The notes under the pieces: model-generated | What the model was told of the DNA's origin: nothing | Seen by the model: only the letters and a program-made list of their open reading frames with translations | The model's database searches: none | Shown here: piece after piece, positions 18,180 to 28,800 of the stretch | Layout of the letters: each line of letters opens with the position of its first letter | Numbering within the stretch: the stretch's first letter is position 1 | Program-made: the position numbers and the translations under genes | Assembly: GCA_030378085.1 (NCBI GenBank) | Contig: JAUCGK010000016.1 | Coordinates: 1-33,809 of the forward strand | DNA: 33,809 nt | Direction of reading: 5' to 3' | From: Candidatus Parabeggiatoa sp. HSG14 | GTDB taxonomy: Bacteria > Pseudomonadota > Gammaproteobacteria > Beggiatoales > Beggiatoaceae

Positions 18180-19184
18180 ATGCAATCCAATGTGATGGAA
18201 TTACTAAAGCCGCGTATAGTTGATGTTCAACATATCAATAATACGACAGCTAAAATAACACTAGAACCACTTGATCGGGGTTTTGGATACACGCTTGGTA
18301 ATGCCCTGAGAAGAGTATTGTTGTCTTCTTTACCAGGGGCAGCAGTGGTCGAGGTGATGATTAATAGCGTACTTCACGAATATACCACAATTGAGGGTGT
18401 ACAAGAAGATGTTACCGACATCCTATTGAACCTAAAAGGTTTAGCTATTCGTATGCATGGACGCACAGATATAAGTTTGGAATTGATTAAAAAGGGACCT
18501 GGGCCTGTTCAGGCAGCCGATATTACGCTTGAACATGATATTGAAATAGTTAATCCAGATCACGTCATTGCACATTTGACTAAATCAGGTGAGCTTAATT
18601 TGACGTTGAAGGTAGCTAAGGGACGCGGCTATCAACCTGCGAGTCAGCCTACTCAAGAAGAGGATAATGAAACGCCGATTGGTACGTTAAAATTAGATGC
18701 TTCTTTTAGTCCTATATCAAGAGTTGCTTATCGGGTTGAAAGCGCACGGGTTGAACAACGCACTAATCTTGACAAACTTATTATTGAGTTGGAGACCAAT
18801 GGTACAATTGAACCAGAATCAGCCATCAGAACCGCGGCCTCTATATTGCGGGACCAACTTTCTGTTATTGTGAATTTGGAAGGTAATGTTGAAACAGAAG
18901 TTCGATCTGAAAAGAAAGAAATTGACCCAGTCTTGTTGCGTCCAGTAGATGAGTTGGAATTAACGGTTCGTTCTGCGAATTGTCTTAAAGCGGAAAATAT
19001 CTATTATATTGGTGACTTAATTCAAAAATCCGAGACTGAATTATTGAAAACACCCAACCTTGGTAAGAAGTCTCTGACAGAAATTAAGGAAGTATTAGCT
19101 TTGCGGGGATTATCTTTGGGAATGCGCTTAGAAAATTGGCCGCCTGTGGGACTTTCTGAAGTAGAGTTAAGTGAGAAAAATTGA
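18180..19184 (+). CDS. rpoA: DNA-directed RNA polymerase subunit alpha
   Basis: The alpha subunit dimerises to nucleate RNA polymerase assembly, and its C-terminal domain contacts UP elements and activators. The 334 residues (E. coli 329) have the N-terminal domain with [23 protein letters not shown] and [15 protein letters not shown], a linker rich in Glu/Lys, and the C-terminal domain with [20 protein letters not shown], including the DNA-contacting arginine, and the end [13 protein letters not shown]. The start is ATG 18180 ([15 protein letters not shown]) by alignment; there is no clear Shine-Dalgarno sequence. The MITE copy lies just upstream. Confidence 0.98.
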   Translation: MQSNVMELLKPRIVDVQHINNTTAKITLEPLDRGFGYTLGNALRRVLLSSLPGAAVVEVMINSVLHEYTTIEGVQEDVTDILLNLKGLAIRMHGRTDISLELIKKGPGPVQAADITLEHDIEIVNPDHVIAHLTKSGELNLTLKVAKGRGYQPASQPTQEEDNETPIGTLKLDASFSPISRVAYRVESARVEQRTNLDKLIIELETNGTIEPESAIRTAASILRDQLSVIVNLEGNVETEVRSEKKEIDPVLLRPVDELELTVRSANCLKAENIYYIGDLIQKSETELLKTPNLGKKSLTEIKEVLALRGLSLGMRLENWPPVGLSEVELSEKN

Positions 19185-19194
19185 TTTACGCTCA

Positions 19195-19263
19195 TTATGG
19201 TTCGCTTATTTTAAAAACAATTTGATTTAAAAAATACAAATATTTTTGTTAAGCGAACCATAA
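19195..19263. repeat. 69-bp element with 14-bp perfect inverted repeats
   Basis: TTATGGTTCGCTTA (19195-19208) is the exact complement of TAAGCGAACCATAA (19250-19263), with 41 bases between. It starts eight bases after the rpoA stop and ends about 90 bases before rplQ. As RNA it forms a hairpin with a large AT-rich loop. It has no T-run, so a processing site or small palindromic repeat is more likely than a terminator. Confidence 0.5.
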
Positions 19264-19355
19264 AATACTTTACCAAACATGTCTGAAAGTGATAATTGTT
19301 AGTTTATGGTTATCTTAGAATGGTAAATATTAATTGAAAAAAAGGATATAAATTT

Positions 19356-19739
19356 ATGCGGCATCGACTAGCAGGTAAACATTTTAATCGAACCAGTAGT
19401 CATAGAAAAGCTATGTTTAAAAATATGGCTGTTTCTATAATGCGCCATGAACTTATCAAAACAACTTTGCCTAAGGCAAAGGAATTACGTCGTGTTGTTG
19501 AACCCTTGATTACTTTAGCTAAAAAAGACAGTGTTGCTAATCGTCGTTTGGCATTTGCTCGCTTACGTGATCGGAAAATTGTCACTAAGTTGTTTAATGA
19601 ACTTGGTCCTCGTTATAAGGATCGTCCTGGTGGATATTTACGCGTTCTTAAGTGTGGTTTTAGGGTGGGAGATAAAGCACCTATGGCTATTGTAGAATTA
19701 GTAGATCGTCCGGTACAAAAAGAAGCTGGTGAAGATTAA
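19356..19739 (+). CDS. rplQ: Large ribosomal subunit protein bL17
   Basis: L17, 127 residues as in E. coli, with [53 protein letters not shown] and the C-terminal [25 protein letters not shown]. Preceded by a purine-rich AAAAAAAGGATA. It is the last gene of the ribosomal cluster; a long stem-loop follows. Confidence 0.97.
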   Translation: MRHRLAGKHFNRTSSHRKAMFKNMAVSIMRHELIKTTLPKAKELRRVVEPLITLAKKDSVANRRLAFARLRDRKIVTKLFNELGPRYKDRPGGYLRVLKCGFRVGDKAPMAIVELVDRPVQKEAGED

Positions 19740-19744
19740 TGTAA

Positions 19745-19811
19745 GGGTATATTGATTGATGGGGATTTTTGAGTTTTCCTTATTTTAACACTAAATCCCC
19801 AATTTATACCC
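19745..19811 (+). terminator. Long stem-loop after rplQ, probable transcription end
   Basis: GGGTAT (19745-19750) with GGGGATTT (19761-19768) pairs with AAATCCCC (19793-19800) and TATACCC (19805-19811), giving a two-part stem with an internal loop and a 24-nt apical loop. It starts five bases after the rplQ stop. It lacks a U-tract, so it may act as an mRNA 3' end stabiliser or a rho-assisted end. The remaining sequence up to soxY (19812-20016) shows nothing further. Confidence 0.45.
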
Positions 19812-20016
19812 AAAAAGCTCAAAGGCAGAAAAAAATATCAAATATAAATTAAAAACATCGGCTACTTTTAGTTTAAGTTGTCGAATCACATCAAATTATG
19901 TTAAGTATTTGTACTAATTGTTTTTTTTCAAAAATTTGTCCTAAAAAACTTTTACTCATTTCTTCATATCAATTCATCATTTCAATAATTTTTCCTTCAA
20001 GCATTTTTCTTCAATA

Positions 20017-20484
20017 TTAACCACCACAACCACACTCTCCTGTAATTACTTCAACATTTTGACAAGTGGTATATAATTTACCATCAGCTTTTACTACCAC
20101 AATGACATCAGAGGTTTCGGCGATTTTAATACGAGTTCTTACCCAAGCCTCGGTGTTTGCGTTGAGGTTAAACAGAGCCACTAAAGGTGTCTGATTTTTT
20201 TCTACAATAATCGCTATAGATTCAACTTTAGGCAAGTTTACAGTTACCTCAATGGGTAATAATGCATCATATCCTTCACCTAATTCGGCAATTGTGGAAG
20301 TTTCAATAATAATCTTGTCAGTGTTTTTTACGAATAAAGCCATTAACGCTTTTTCAGTGGTTGTGGCTTCAAATGCTATTTTAGACCAATCTGCCATAAC
20401 AGTCATTGGTACGATTGTACTCAGTGTCATCATACTGCTAGTGGCGATGACTCCTTTTAAGAATGTTCTACGTGGTATATCCAT
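20017..20484 (-). CDS. soxY: SoxY-like thiosulfate-oxidation carrier protein
   Basis: SoxY carries sulfur intermediates on a C-terminal cysteine in the periplasmic Sox pathway, normally as a SoxYZ heterodimer. The 155 residues begin with a Tat-type signal (RRTFLKG, then a hydrophobic stretch to about residue 31). The protein ends GECGCGG, retaining the terminal Cys-Gly-Gly of the family motif (usually GGCGG), with a second cysteine two residues earlier. A GAGAA precedes the ATG. soxZ, usually directly downstream, is not present: the 277 bp up to rplQ carry no minus-strand frame. The partner must be elsewhere or the protein has another role. Family assignment rests on the signal, length and tail. 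Confidence 0.85.
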   Translation of the reverse strand: MDIPRRTFLKGVIATSSMMTLSTIVPMTVMADWSKIAFEATTTEKALMALFVKNTDKIIIETSTIAELGEGYDALLPIEVTVNLPKVESIAIIVEKNQTPLVALFNLNANTEAWVRTRIKIAETSDVIVVVKADGKLYTTCQNVEVITGECGCGG

Positions 20485-20742
20485 CTTATTCTCTACAATT
20501 TAATAAGTAATAACGGCGTTTAAAGTGAAGCTTCGTTAGCTCTTAGCACAAAGCATCGTAAGAATCCCTTCAATATCCGTGTAAAATGTTTCTATAGGTA
20601 TCGTCTTTAACTGAACAACTTATCAATATCAATATATAATGATACGAATATCATTAGCAACATGTAAGCCAAATAATAAGCTACCCTCTGCTCACATGTT
20701 TAAGACTTTCGACTTGTGATGAAAAGCCTTTACATGTTTCTG

Positions 20743-21278
20743 CTACCGTGCCATTTTCAAATTGATATAAAGTTTGCCCAATGCGGCATAAAATACTTTT
20801 TCCATATTATCCCAAGTCAGGCTTTCAACTTCAACACTAGAAGCGACTATTTCAATTTTCACGCAAACTCCATTATCAATTTTTTCGATATCAACTGTAA
20901 ACAGCCCTTTGTCATCTGCCCAAAGCATAACATGTGATTTTGTGTATGGAAGGGTATTGCGGACACTTCGTCTAAGCCAGTGCTACAAATGGAAATCAAT
21001 GTATCCTTGTTTTTATTGACTTGATAAATATAGCCTTGTTCTAAACCTTTTGCAGTATTATCTCTGGAATGGACATAAAATGTTTCAGTTTATAAATGAA
21101 TATCTATTCCTTCAATGTCGTGTCTGAAATGGGTTACGCCCAAAACTTGGACTTCAAAATCATTGTTAGGATTAATAGTAAAGAATTGGGAGTCATTATC
21201 ATTGTTAGGATTAATAGTAAAGAATTGGAAGTCATTCAATCCGCATGTAGAGCGCAGAGTAAACACGGTTATGGACAA
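20743..21278 (-). pseudogene. Decayed minus-strand gene of unknown function
   Basis: Reading in the minus direction, a protein-like frame (NPNNDFEVQVLGVTHFRHD, then a stop near 21090) continues in the same frame after the stop as FYVHSRDNTAKGLEQGYIYQ and ends near 20930. From there a one-frame shift leads into ADDKGLFTVDIEKIDNGV and on to a stop at 20743. At least one nonsense and one frameshift mutation are therefore needed to explain it. Possible further upstream coding (EIFSFTQALNCFNLIEW) lies near 21330-21370 in another frame. I do not recognise the family. The last part, from ATG 20928, could still be a 61-residue gene. Confidence 0.45.
21161..21238. repeat. 39-bp tandem duplication
   Basis: Two adjacent 39-bp units start at 21161 and 21200, identical at 36 positions. 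The period is a multiple of three and, on the minus strand, encodes the repeated SQFFTINPNND-type 13-residue unit in the decayed gene, so the duplication itself did not break the frame. Confidence 0.8.
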
Positions 21279-21384
21279 GGAATTATCGTTTGATATTTTG
21301 CCCAGTTAGGACTTTTACTATTAAGCCATTCAATCAGATTGAAACAATTTAAAGCTTGGGTAAAAGAAAAAATTTCCTAACCGT

Positions 21385-21421
21385 AAAAAGCCCCATAGCT
21401 ATGCAGCCCTGGGGCTTTTTT
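21385..21421. terminator. Strong bidirectional intrinsic terminator
   Basis: AAAAAGCCCCA (21385-21395) pairs perfectly with TGGGGCTTTTT (21410-21420) around a 14-nt loop, with T-tracts in both reading directions. No intact plus-strand gene ends just before it. It may be a relic of a lost gene, or it may insulate purL from upstream transcription. A short plus-strand frame ending KQFKAWVKEKIS stops at 21380 but is too short to assign. Confidence 0.8.
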
Positions 21422-21450
21422 AATCATGCAATTGATTGGTTCACGGAAAT

Positions 21451-21468
21451 CCAAAGCTTCAGCTTTGG
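21451..21468. repeat. Palindromic repeat (CCAAAGC family) before purL
   Basis: CCAAAGCTTCAGCTTTGG forms a 7-bp stem with a TTCA loop, 19 bases upstream of the purL ribosome binding site. It belongs to the same family as the elements at 24241-24302 (inside purL) and 29915-29968. It creates in-frame codons upstream of the true purL start, which would make a longer purL call misleading. Confidence 0.6.
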
Positions 21469-21495
21469 ACACAACGAATAAACATCGAGGTATTT

Positions 21496-24400
21496 ATGTA
21501 TTACGCTGGTGGTCCGGCATTTTCAAATTTTCGTCTTGAAAAATTGTTAGAAACAGTAAAAAGTTATGTACCTTCTTTGATAGCAATTGAGGCGTACTAT
21601 CTATATTTTGTTGACCTCAAACATCCTCTGTCAGAAACTGAAGAAGTTCAATTACAAGCACTATTACCAGATAGCAAATCCGCATTAATTCCCCTTTCTC
21701 AAAAAAATGGGTTACTGGTTATTCCTCGTCCGGGTACTATTTCACCCTGGTCAAGTAAAGCCACTGATATTGCTAGGGTTTGTGGTTTATCAGCAGTGAA
21801 ACGATTAGAGCGAGGGGTATTTTGGCGTTTCATTACCGATACTCCCCTTGATGAATCGCAAATAACCCAATTCAGTCTCCCGATTCATGATCGCATGACA
21901 GAGACGGTATTATTGAATGTCGAAGAAGCTGACATTTTATTTAGTCAAGCAGCACCACGCCCATTGCAAACCGTTGATATTTTAAATCAAGGAAAACGAA
22001 CACTTATCCAAGCAAATCAAGAACAAGGCTTGGCGTTATCTGAAGATGAAATTGATTATCTCGTAGAAAATTTTACCACACTACAACGCAATCCCACCGA
22101 TGTAGAATTAATGATGTTTGCCCAAGCCAACTCTGAACATTGTCGGCATAAGATTTTTAATGCAGAGTGGCTTGTTGATGGGCAAGTGCAGTCGATGTCC
22201 TTGTTTCAAAAGATACGTCACACTCACGGACAACATCCGGGAAAAGTGCTTTCCGCTTATCACGATAATTCTGCGGTTATCGAAGGTTTTAACAGTCGCC
22301 GTTTTTTGCTAAATACTGATAATCAATACAGTTACATTGAAGAAAACACCGCGATTTTGATGAAAGTTGAAACCCATAATCATCCCACCGCGATTTCTCC
22401 TTTTCCCGGGGCAGCAACAGGTTCCGGCGGTGAAATCCGAGATGAAGGCGCAACAGGGTGCGGCGCAAAGCCAAAAGCCGGTTTAACCGGTTTTTCAGTT
22501 TCCCATTTGCGTTTACCGGATGCTCCTCAACCTTGGGAAACTCCCTACGAAACGCCATTCCGAATGGCAACTGCCTTACAAATCATGCTAGAAGCACCGA
22601 TTGGAGCCAGTGCCTTCAATAATGAATTTGGTCGCCCTGCATTGTGTGGCTACTTTCGGACGTTTGAAATGGAAGTTGGTGGAAAACGGCGCGGTTATCA
22701 CAAACCGATTATGTTAGCCGGTGGCATTGGCAATATTCGTCCGCAACATGTCGATAAGCAGAAAATACCGCCAGACAGCTTATTAATCGTATTAGGTGGT
22801 CCTGCAATGTTGATTGGCTTAGGGGGTGGCGCAGCCTCTTCAATGGTAGCAGGGCATAGTAGCGAAGATTTAGATTTTGCATCAGTACAACGTGGCAACC
22901 CAGAAATGCAGCGGCGATGCCAGGAAATCATAGATGCCTGTTGGCGAATGGGGGCAGATAATCCGATTTTCTCAATCCATGATGTCGGCGCGGGTGGATT
23001 GTCTAACGCTTTACCTGAATTAGTGCATGATAGTCATTGTGGTGGACAATTTAAATTAAGTGCTATTCCATTAGCCGATCCCAGTTTGTCACCGATGGAA
23101 ATCTGGTGTAATGAGGCACAAGAACGCTATGTACTTGGTATTGCTAAAGAAAATTTGTCGTTATTTCAAGCCTTGTGTGAACGGGAACGTTGCCCTTTTG
23201 CAGTAGTGGGAGAAACAACGAAAGAACAACATTTGCATTTTTCTGATGGTGAAACAATTTTGATTGATATGCCATCATCAGTGTTGTTTGGAAAACCCCC
23301 TAAGATGCAACGGGAAGTTGTGCATGATTTTTCACGATGTGGAGCATCTCAGCCGGCATTCCCACGCGGAGCATGGGAACGAGAGGAGGTAGGGGGAATT
23401 TCAAACTTAGAGGAAGCTGCATTAAGAATTCTTCATTTACCCACTGTTGCCAGTAAAAACTTTTTAATTACTATTGGTGATCGCACGGTTGGAGGTTTGA
23501 CAGTACGTGATCAAATGGTGGGACCTTGGCAAGTGCCTGTCGCTGATTGTGCGGTTACTACCACCAGTTTTGGGAGTACCGCCGGCGAAGCGATGGCAAT
23601 CGGTGAACGCACACCGTTAGCTTTACTCAATGCGCCCGCTTCAGGGCGAATGGCGATTGGTGAAGCATTGACTAACATTGCAGCCGCCGCAATAGATGAT
23701 TTGAGTGATATTGTATTATCAGCCAATTGGATGGCTGCTTGTGGACAACCTGGGGAAGATGTCGCGTTATTTGATACGGTTCAATCGGTTGGTATGGAAC
23801 TTTGTCCTGCGCTCGGTATCAACATTCCTGTCGGCAAAGACTCGCTTTCCATGCATACCCAATGGCATGATAAATCTGTTACTGCACCATTATCTTTGAT
23901 TATTTCTGCCTTTGCGCGAGTCTCTGATATTCGTCGCAGCCTTACACCACAGTTGAAAAGGGGAGAGACGATTTTATTGCTGATAGATTTGGGGCGTGGT
24001 AAGAATCGGCTTGGTGGCTCTACATTAGGACAGGTTTATAATCAATTGGGCGATGACTCTCCTGATGTGGATAACCCAAAGGATTTGAAAGACTTTTTTA
24101 ATGCCATCCAAACGCTTAATCGGCAAGGAAAAATACTGGCATACCATGATCGTTCCGATGGGGGATTATTTACGACGCTTTGTGAAATGGCATTTGCTGG
24201 ACATGTTGGTTTAGATATTCGCTTAGAAGCTTTGAAAAGCCCAAAGCTAAAGCTTCGGACTCCAAAAACTCCGAGTTCTGGAGTTCAAGGCTTCAACTTT
24301 GGACATGTACTTTCTAGTTTATTTAATGAGGAGTTGGGGGCTGTTATCCAAGTTAAAAAATCTGATGTTGCTGATATACAAACTTGGTTTTTTGAAAATA

Positions 24401-25458
24401 CAGATTTTGGTGAATATATCTATATATTAGGGACTCCCAATAAAAATGATATGCTCAATTTTTATCAAAATGACACGCTTGTTTTAAGTTTACTGCGTAA
24501 TACCTTACAACAAGCATGGAGCGAAACCAGTTATCAGATGCAAAAACTGCGTGATAATCCTGTTTGCGCTCAGCAAGAATATGATGCATTATTGGATACA
24601 GAAAATCAGGGATTATCGGTATATTGCACTTTTGAACTTGAGAATCTTCCTAGTTTATCTTTGAAAATAAAGGGGATTTCACGTCCTAAAATTGCTATTC
24701 TCCGTGAACAGGGTGTAAATGGACAATTAGAAATGGCAGCCGCTTTTGATAGGGCAGGCTTTATTTGTGTCGATGTCCATACTAGCGACATTTTAAACGG
24801 GCGTATTAGCTTAAGAAATTTTCAAGGTTTGGCGGTTTGTGGTGGATTTTCTTATGGTGACGTGTTAGGAGCAGGGAGTGGGTGGGCAAAATCCATTCTT
24901 TTTAATACTCGCGCTTATGACGAATTTTCTGCATTTTTTCACCGCCCTGATACTTTCGCACTCGGTGTCTGTAATGGATGTCAAATGATGGCGCAATTGC
25001 GCGACTTAATCCCAGGAGCTTCACATTGGCCTAATTTTGTCCGTAATCAATCGGAACAGTTTGAAGCCCGATTAGTGATGGTAGAAATCACGGATTCACC
25101 GTCAATATTTTTGCGAGGGATGAGTGGATCACGTTTACCCATTGTCGTTTCACATGGCGAGGGAAGAGCGCAATTGAATGAAACACAATCCATGCAACAG
25201 ATTGTTGAAAACAATTTAGTCACATTGCGTTATGTCGATAATTATGGACAAGTCTCAGAATCTTATCCAGCTAATCCCAACGGTTCTCCCTTAGGCGTAA
25301 CCGGATTGACAACGCTAGATGGTCGTTTCACTATTATGATGCCACATCCTGAAAGGATTTTTTTAAGCAGCCAGTATTCGTGGTTGCCCGATGACTGGCA
25401 CAATGAAAATGGCCCTTGGATGCAAATGTTTTTAAATGCGCGTTACTGGCTTGATTAA
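21496..25458 (+). CDS. purL: Phosphoribosylformylglycinamidine synthase, large single-chain form
   Basis: Fourth step of purine synthesis: converts FGAR, glutamine and ATP to FGAM. Start ATG 21496 ([18 protein letters not shown]) has GAGG at 21487-21490; an in-frame ATG at 21436 would translate a palindromic repeat. The 1320 residues (E. coli 1295) contain the N-terminal PurS-like domain, two AIRS-type ATP-binding halves ([43 protein letters not shown]) and a C-terminal glutamine amidotransferase with nucleophile Cys1159 (GVCNGCQMM) and His1284/Glu1286 (PHPER). The extra length is largely two insertions, near residues 616-630 and 916-937, encoded by palindromic repeats. Both lie in surface-type linkers, so the enzyme is probably active. 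Apparently monocistronic. Confidence 0.97.
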   Translation: MYYAGGPAFSNFRLEKLLETVKSYVPSLIAIEAYYLYFVDLKHPLSETEEVQLQALLPDSKSALIPLSQKNGLLVIPRPGTISPWSSKATDIARVCGLSAVKRLERGVFWRFITDTPLDESQITQFSLPIHDRMTETVLLNVEEADILFSQAAPRPLQTVDILNQGKRTLIQANQEQGLALSEDEIDYLVENFTTLQRNPTDVELMMFAQANSEHCRHKIFNAEWLVDGQVQSMSLFQKIRHTHGQHPGKVLSAYHDNSAVIEGFNSRRFLLNTDNQYSYIEENTAILMKVETHNHPTAISPFPGAATGSGGEIRDEGATGCGAKPKAGLTGFSVSHLRLPDAPQPWETPYETPFRMATALQIMLEAPIGASAFNNEFGRPALCGYFRTFEMEVGGKRRGYHKPIMLAGGIGNIRPQHVDKQKIPPDSLLIVLGGPAMLIGLGGGAASSMVAGHSSEDLDFASVQRGNPEMQRRCQEIIDACWRMGADNPIFSIHDVGAGGLSNALPELVHDSHCGGQFKLSAIPLADPSLSPMEIWCNEAQERYVLGIAKENLSLFQALCERERCPFAVVGETTKEQHLHFSDGETILIDMPSSVLFGKPPKMQREVVHDFSRCGASQPAFPRGAWEREEVGGISNLEEAALRILHLPTVASKNFLITIGDRTVGGLTVRDQMVGPWQVPVADCAVTTTSFGSTAGEAMAIGERTPLALLNAPASGRMAIGEALTNIAAAAIDDLSDIVLSANWMAACGQPGEDVALFDTVQSVGMELCPALGINIPVGKDSLSMHTQWHDKSVTAPLSLIISAFARVSDIRRSLTPQLKRGETILLLIDLGRGKNRLGGSTLGQVYNQLGDDSPDVDNPKDLKDFFNAIQTLNRQGKILAYHDRSDGGLFTTLCEMAFAGHVGLDIRLEALKSPKLKLRTPKTPSSGVQGFNFGHVLSSLFNEELGAVIQVKKSDVADIQTWFFENTDFGEYIYILGTPNKNDMLNFYQNDTLVLSLLRNTLQQAWSETSYQMQKLRDNPVCAQQEYDALLDTENQGLSVYCTFELENLPSLSLKIKGISRPKIAILREQGVNGQLEMAAAFDRAGFICVDVHTSDILNGRISLRNFQGLAVCGGFSYGDVLGAGSGWAKSILFNTRAYDEFSAFFHRPDTFALGVCNGCQMMAQLRDLIPGASHWPNFVRNQSEQFEARLVMVEITDSPSIFLRGMSGSRLPIVVSHGEGRAQLNETQSMQQIVENNLVTLRYVDNYGQVSESYPANPNGSPLGVTGLTTLDGRFTIMMPHPERIFLSSQYSWLPDDWHNENGPWMQMFLNARYWLD
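23354..23383. repeat. Palindromic repeat translated within PurL (site 1)
   Basis: CATTCCCACGCGGAGCATGGGAA has near-complementary ends (TTCCCACGC / GCATGGGAA) and encodes [11 protein letters not shown] in purL. Repeats reading PRGAWERE are widespread as intergenic palindromes in several bacterial lineages. Compared with E. coli PurL, this inter-domain stretch before LHLPTVA is about 13 residues longer. The frame is preserved. Confidence 0.65.
24241..24302. repeat. Palindromic repeat translated within PurL (site 2)
   Basis: Two 23-bp arms (24241-24263 and 24280-24302) are imperfect inverted copies around a 16-bp loop. The left arm differs by one base from 29946-29968 near the restriction-enzyme remnant. 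In frame it encodes [20 protein letters not shown], replacing a short turn of about six residues in E. coli PurL just before [12 protein letters not shown]. Confidence 0.75.
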
Positions 25459-25832
25459 TCTCTATCTTGATTTGTTACATTTTAAAGTGTAGAAATCGCA
25501 AAAGGCATTTCCAACCAAAGGTTCAATACCATTAAGCTAAGATCGACTTTCTTCCTCCCTTAGGAATGAGGATTCAATAACTTCCAACTTTGAGGCTCAA
25601 ACCTGACAGGTTTTTAAAACCTGTCAGGTTTAAGATTCGGATTTTATTTAATCCTCATTGGATTTTTGATAAAGAGCAACCACGAGGGATTACCTCTACA
25701 ATAAATAGTTTCTTTATGATTGCCCAATAATCCGAAATCTTGAACGTTTAAAATATATACAAGATGATAATCTTTTGAAATAGCCCTATAGTATTAAGGA
25801 AAATTTTCAGTTGGGAATGAGAAATTATCCAT
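25459..25832. other. Convergent intergenic region between purL and kinase gene
   Basis: This 374-bp interval lies between the 3' ends of purL (plus) and the first hybrid kinase gene (minus). It contains the 33-bp palindrome at 25599-25631 and no convincing reading frame. The palindrome could end transcription from either side. Confidence 0.6.
25599..25631. repeat. 33-bp palindrome (ACCTGACAGG type), downstream copy
   Basis: AAACCTGACAGG and CCTGTCAGGTTT are 12-bp perfect complementary arms around TTTTTAAAA. It has the same length and layout as 29841-29873, which carries the compensated change GCC/GGC in place of GAC/GTC. The two copies lie on either side of the first hybrid kinase gene. Confidence 0.8.
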
Positions 25833-28800
25833 TTATCTATACAACCACACCCGCATTAATGAGATTAACTTCTCAGTATCGACAGGTTTAGCTAAATAGT
25901 CACTGGCTCCGGCTTCAATGCACTTCACTTTGTCGCCTTTCATGGCTTTTGCAGTGAGAGCAATAATGGGCAATTTATGAAAACGTGGTTTTTTTCTAAT
26001 TTCTTGCATAGTTTCATAACCGTCCATTTCAGGCATCATAATATCCATTAAAACAATGGTGATATCCTCATGTTCTTCTAGCTTTTCTAGAGCTTCCTTA
26101 CCTGTTTCAGCAACGACTATTAGCATCTCTTTTTCCTCTAATACTGTTGCTAGAGCAAAAGTATTGCGTATATCATCATCAACAATCAGTACTTTTTTAT
26201 GAGTGAGAATAGCCTCCTTGTCATGTATCATTTGTAACATTTGTTGCTTGTCATCGGGCAAGCGGGTTTTTATTTGATGGAGAAACAAAGTGGCTTCATC
26301 TAATAAACGCTCAGGTGATTTTACCGCTTTGACGATGACATTATCGTTGCAACACTGTAATATCGTCTCTTCTTCCTCTGTCAATTCACGTTCTGCATAG
26401 ATAATGATCGGAATTTGAGATAAATTATCTTCCTGTTGTTCAAGCATTTTGATGCCTGATTGTTGTTCAATATCTATATCAAGAATAATGCAGTCAAAAT
26501 GCGTTATTTGGAGTTCTTGGCTGGCACGTGTCATAGTTGCAACGGTTGTTGTTTTGAAATCACCATCCTTGACGATTTCAAAAATTTCTTGCTGACGTTG
26601 TTCATTTTCGGCGATAACCAATAAATTTTTATGGGTTTTATTGATAAATCCTTCTATCTTTTTAAAGGCTTCCCCAAGTTCATCCACACTAATGGGTTTG
26701 AGCAAATGACCGATTGCTCCCATTTTTTTTGCTTCCATGCCTTGATCAAAAGCAGACATAAAATGTACTGGGATATGCCGCGTGTCGGGATTATCTTTTA
26801 GCCTTTCCATGACTGTCCAACCATCTAACTGAGGTAAACCGATATCGAGAATAATGGCATTGGGAAGATATTCTTCAGCAAGTTGTAATCCGGTTTTACC
26901 ATCATCAGCAATAAGACACTTAAATTCTTTTTCCTGTGCCAGTTTCATAAGAAGCTTGGAAAACTTAGAATCATCTTCAATGATTAACAGAGATTTGTCT
27001 TCAGGTGTTAAACTATTTCTGTCATCTGCAACTTCTATTCCGTCTAACGATTTGATTTTAGTATGGCTTAATGATTCAACTTTTGGTGACTGAAGAGTTG
27101 ATGTTTTAGTAGATAACATTGGCTTAGCCGCTGCTAAAGGATTTATTTCTGAAGGTTTCAGCATTTTAGCAGATACGGAGAATTTTTCAGGTAAATAGAG
27201 TGTGAAAGTACTGCCTTTACCTTCTTCGCTGTCCAATTTAATATCGCCACCAAGTAGTCGAGCTAATTGGCGAGAGATAGATAAACCCAGTCCTGTACCA
27301 CCATAACGTCGACTGGTGGTGCCATCGACTTGTTGAAATGCTTCAAAAATAACAAGTTGTTTTGCTTTGGGAATACCAACACCCGTATCCATTACACTGA
27401 TTGCAAGGAAATTATCTCCTGTCTCTTTTTGTAGGGTGTCATCAAAAGTTTGCGAAAGAAGGGGATCATCAGAAGAATGTCGTATATCCAGATTGATTTC
27501 TCCTTCGGCAGTAAATTTAAAGGCATTGGATAACATATTGTTGATAATTTGTTTGACACGCTGTCCATCCGTACTGATGACGGATGGTAAATCATCAGCA
27601 ATGGTGACATGAAAAGCCAGTCCTTTGTCTTCTGCAACATGGTGGAATTTCTGTTCAATCTTTTCCACCAAGTCAGTGAGTGAAACCTCTTCAGTATTTA
27701 CTTCAATTTTGCCCGCTTCCACTTTAGATAAATCCAAAATTTCGTTGATAAGTGTCAACAAATCTGAGCCGGCACTATGAATTGTTTGGACATATTCTAT
27801 TTGTTTGCTCGTCAAATTCCCCTCTTTGTTGTTAGACAATAATTGTGCGAGAATCAGCAAACTATTTAAGGGAGTACGTAGCTCATGGGACATATTGGCA
27901 AGAAATTCAGATTTGTATTTACTCGCTAATTCTAATTCTTGGGCTTTATTCTCAATAGCCACTTTAGCCTTTTTCATCTCATCTTGGTTTTTTTCCAAGG
28001 CTAGATTCTTTTTGCGGACATCTCCTTTTTGTCGTTCTAAGTCTTTAGTCCGTGCTTCAAGCTCCTCATTAGTCTGACTCAATTCTTCTTGCTGAGTTTG
28101 TAATTCTTCAGATTGCGTTTGTAATTCTTCGGTCTGAGTTTGGCTTTGTTGTAACAAAACCTGCATACGAGAACGTGATTCTGCTGTGTTTACTGCTATA
28201 CCAATGTTTGGCATTATCTGATTGAGAAATTCCAGTTGGATTTCTGTGATAGTCTTAAAAGAAGCTAATTCAATAATACCTTTGAGTGTATCTTCATACA
28301 AAAACGGTTGTACAATGACATTACGGGGTAATGATTTACCCAAACCCGATTGAATATGAACGTAATAATCGTTAGGGACTTTGGTGATGTGAATGGCTTT
28401 TTTTTCTAAAGCAGCTTGTCCAATCAATCCGTCCCCCATAAAAAATTCGTTGGATACGCCTTTACGGTGGATATAAGCATAACTTGCGATCAATTTTAAG
28501 CAAGCCTTTTTATTATTTTGGACTTCTTCAATTTGGGCTTCTTCAAATAAATAAAACATTCCTACTGGCATTTCTAAATAAGTAGCAAGAAAAGTGATGA
28601 CGTTTTTTGCTAAATCAGTCATGTCCTGCTCACCACTCATTTGGTCATTTAACTGGGTTTGTCCAGTTTTTAGCCAATTTTGCGTCTTATTTTGGGCGGT
28701 TATTTTTGCTAGCTTGGCAGAAGCTGTTTCCAAGGTATTCTTAATGGGAAGAAAATCTCCCTTATATTCTGCCTGTGCCATGACACGCTGTTCACTTTCT

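Noticed and set aside
20608-20614. TAACTGA upstream of soxY
   Set aside because: It is on the strand opposite to soxY and over 100 bases from the start, so it does not fit the start-proximal pattern.
20743-20928. soxZ partner for soxY
   Set aside because: The sequence shows none of the SoxZ landmarks and is on the upstream rather than the usual downstream side.
21161-21238. CRISPR-like repeat
   Set aside because: Only two directly abutting units without spacers, so it is a simple tandem duplication.
21096-21293. Plus-strand frames over the tandem repeat
   Set aside because: They arise from the 39-bp duplication; the minus-strand reading continues more convincingly into further protein-like sequence.
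21436-21495. Longer purL start at 21436
   Set aside because: The extra 20 residues translate a palindromic repeat, and the ATG at 21496 has a GAGG ribosome binding site and aligns with the PurL N terminus.
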